From an uncultured Rhodobacterales bacterium (GTDB taxonomy: Bacteria; Pseudomonadota; Alphaproteobacteria; Rhodobacterales; Rhodobacteraceae), in the NCBI GenBank assembly GCA_937901055.1, contig CALCGO010000325.1, positions 1 through 5,721 of the forward strand: a stretch of DNA of 5,721 bases. Reading direction: 5' to 3'. Numbering within the stretch: position 1 is the first letter of the stretch; each line of letters starts with the position of its first letter. Below are positions 5,598-5,721 of the stretch, one piece after another. Made by a program: the position numbers and the translations under genes. Under the pieces are notes generated by a model. It ran no database searches. It saw only the letters and a program-made list of their open reading frames with translations, and was not told the DNA's origin.

Positions 5598-5721
5598 ATG
5601 AAAAAACTATTATTTGCAAGCGTCGCTGTCGCGGCCATTGCAGCAAATGCGGGATTTGCAGCGAGCCATTTGGCCGGTGAGCAAATTACAGTGTTTGGAC
5701 CGTGGCTAGGCCCGGATCAGG
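5598..5721 (+). CDS. aglE: Sugar ABC transporter substrate-binding protein, AglE-like (5' part only)
   Basis: Only the first 41 codons lie in the window. Residues 1-21 form a typical Sec signal peptide: KK, then a hydrophobic run LLFASVAVAAIAANAG, with cleavage probably after A21 (GFA). The mature start contains QITVFGPWLGPDQ, which matches the L-x-G-x-x-(L/I)-T-(I/V)-FGPW beginning of AglE. AglE is the periplasmic binding protein of the alpha-glucoside (sucrose, trehalose, maltose) ABC importer of rhizobia and relatives, and the divergent LacI-family gene fits that locus. Permease genes (aglF, aglG), an alpha-glucosidase and an ATPase (aglK) would be expected downstream, outside the view. 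The start is fixed by GGAGG 5 nt upstream. A signal-peptide-bearing sugar-binding protein is close to certain; the AglE assignment rests on a short stretch plus context. Confidence 0.82.
   Translation, partial: MKKLLFASVAVAAIAANAGFAASHLAGEQITVFGPWLGPDQ

Noticed and set aside
1..5721. A defence, mobile or otherwise undescribed multi-gene system
   Set aside because: All intact genes belong to recognisable metabolic, regulatory or translation-quality families. No transposase, integrase, nuclease, toxin or array is visible.

Overview
The window looks like chromosomal DNA of an alphaproteobacterium, most likely the Rhodobacterales/Roseobacter group. This is inferred from the close resemblance of the choline-sulfatase to rhizobial/roseobacterial BetC, the alphaproteobacterial type of Ala-tRNA(Pro) deacylase, and an agl-type sugar locus with a LacI-family regulator. 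Base composition looks intermediate (about half G+C by eye). I see no RNA gene, insertion sequence, CRISPR array or prophage gene.

Layout, left to right. Positions 1-638 (minus) hold the 5' half of a YcaQ-family (HTH_42) DNA glycosylase-like gene. A single in-frame TAA at 378-380 breaks it, and the same frame stays open to the window edge. Positions 738-2252 (minus) encode an intact choline-sulfatase (betC). Positions 2349-2885 (minus) encode a YbaK/ProX-type trans-editing deacylase. Positions 3015-4337 (minus) encode a GH1 beta-glucosidase. Positions 4341-5372 (minus) encode a LacI-family repressor, only 3 nt upstream of the glucosidase. From 5598 (plus) a divergent gene begins that encodes a secreted, AglE-like sugar-binding protein, cut by the window end.

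The right half is one regulatory unit. The repressor and glucosidase form an operon facing away from the aglE-like transporter gene, and the 225-bp gap holds two good sigma70-type promoters pointing in opposite directions. Each has an AAAGCGCTTT-centred LacI-type operator just at or downstream of the predicted transcription start. The simplest model is that the repressor shuts off both itself with the glucosidase and the divergent ABC transporter until a glucoside inducer appears. The operator arrangement also shows that the repressor starts at the ATG at 5372, not at the upstream TTG at 5429, which lies in its own -35 box.

The left half (deacylase, betC, broken glycosylase gene) has about 95-100 nt between genes and no clear promoters. 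Functionally it looks like unrelated housekeeping/accessory genes, and betC stands apart from any betI/betA/betB gene within view.

I do not find an undescribed system. The points most worth a second look are the nonsense-interrupted glycosylase gene, the symmetrical two-operator divergon, and the orphan betC.
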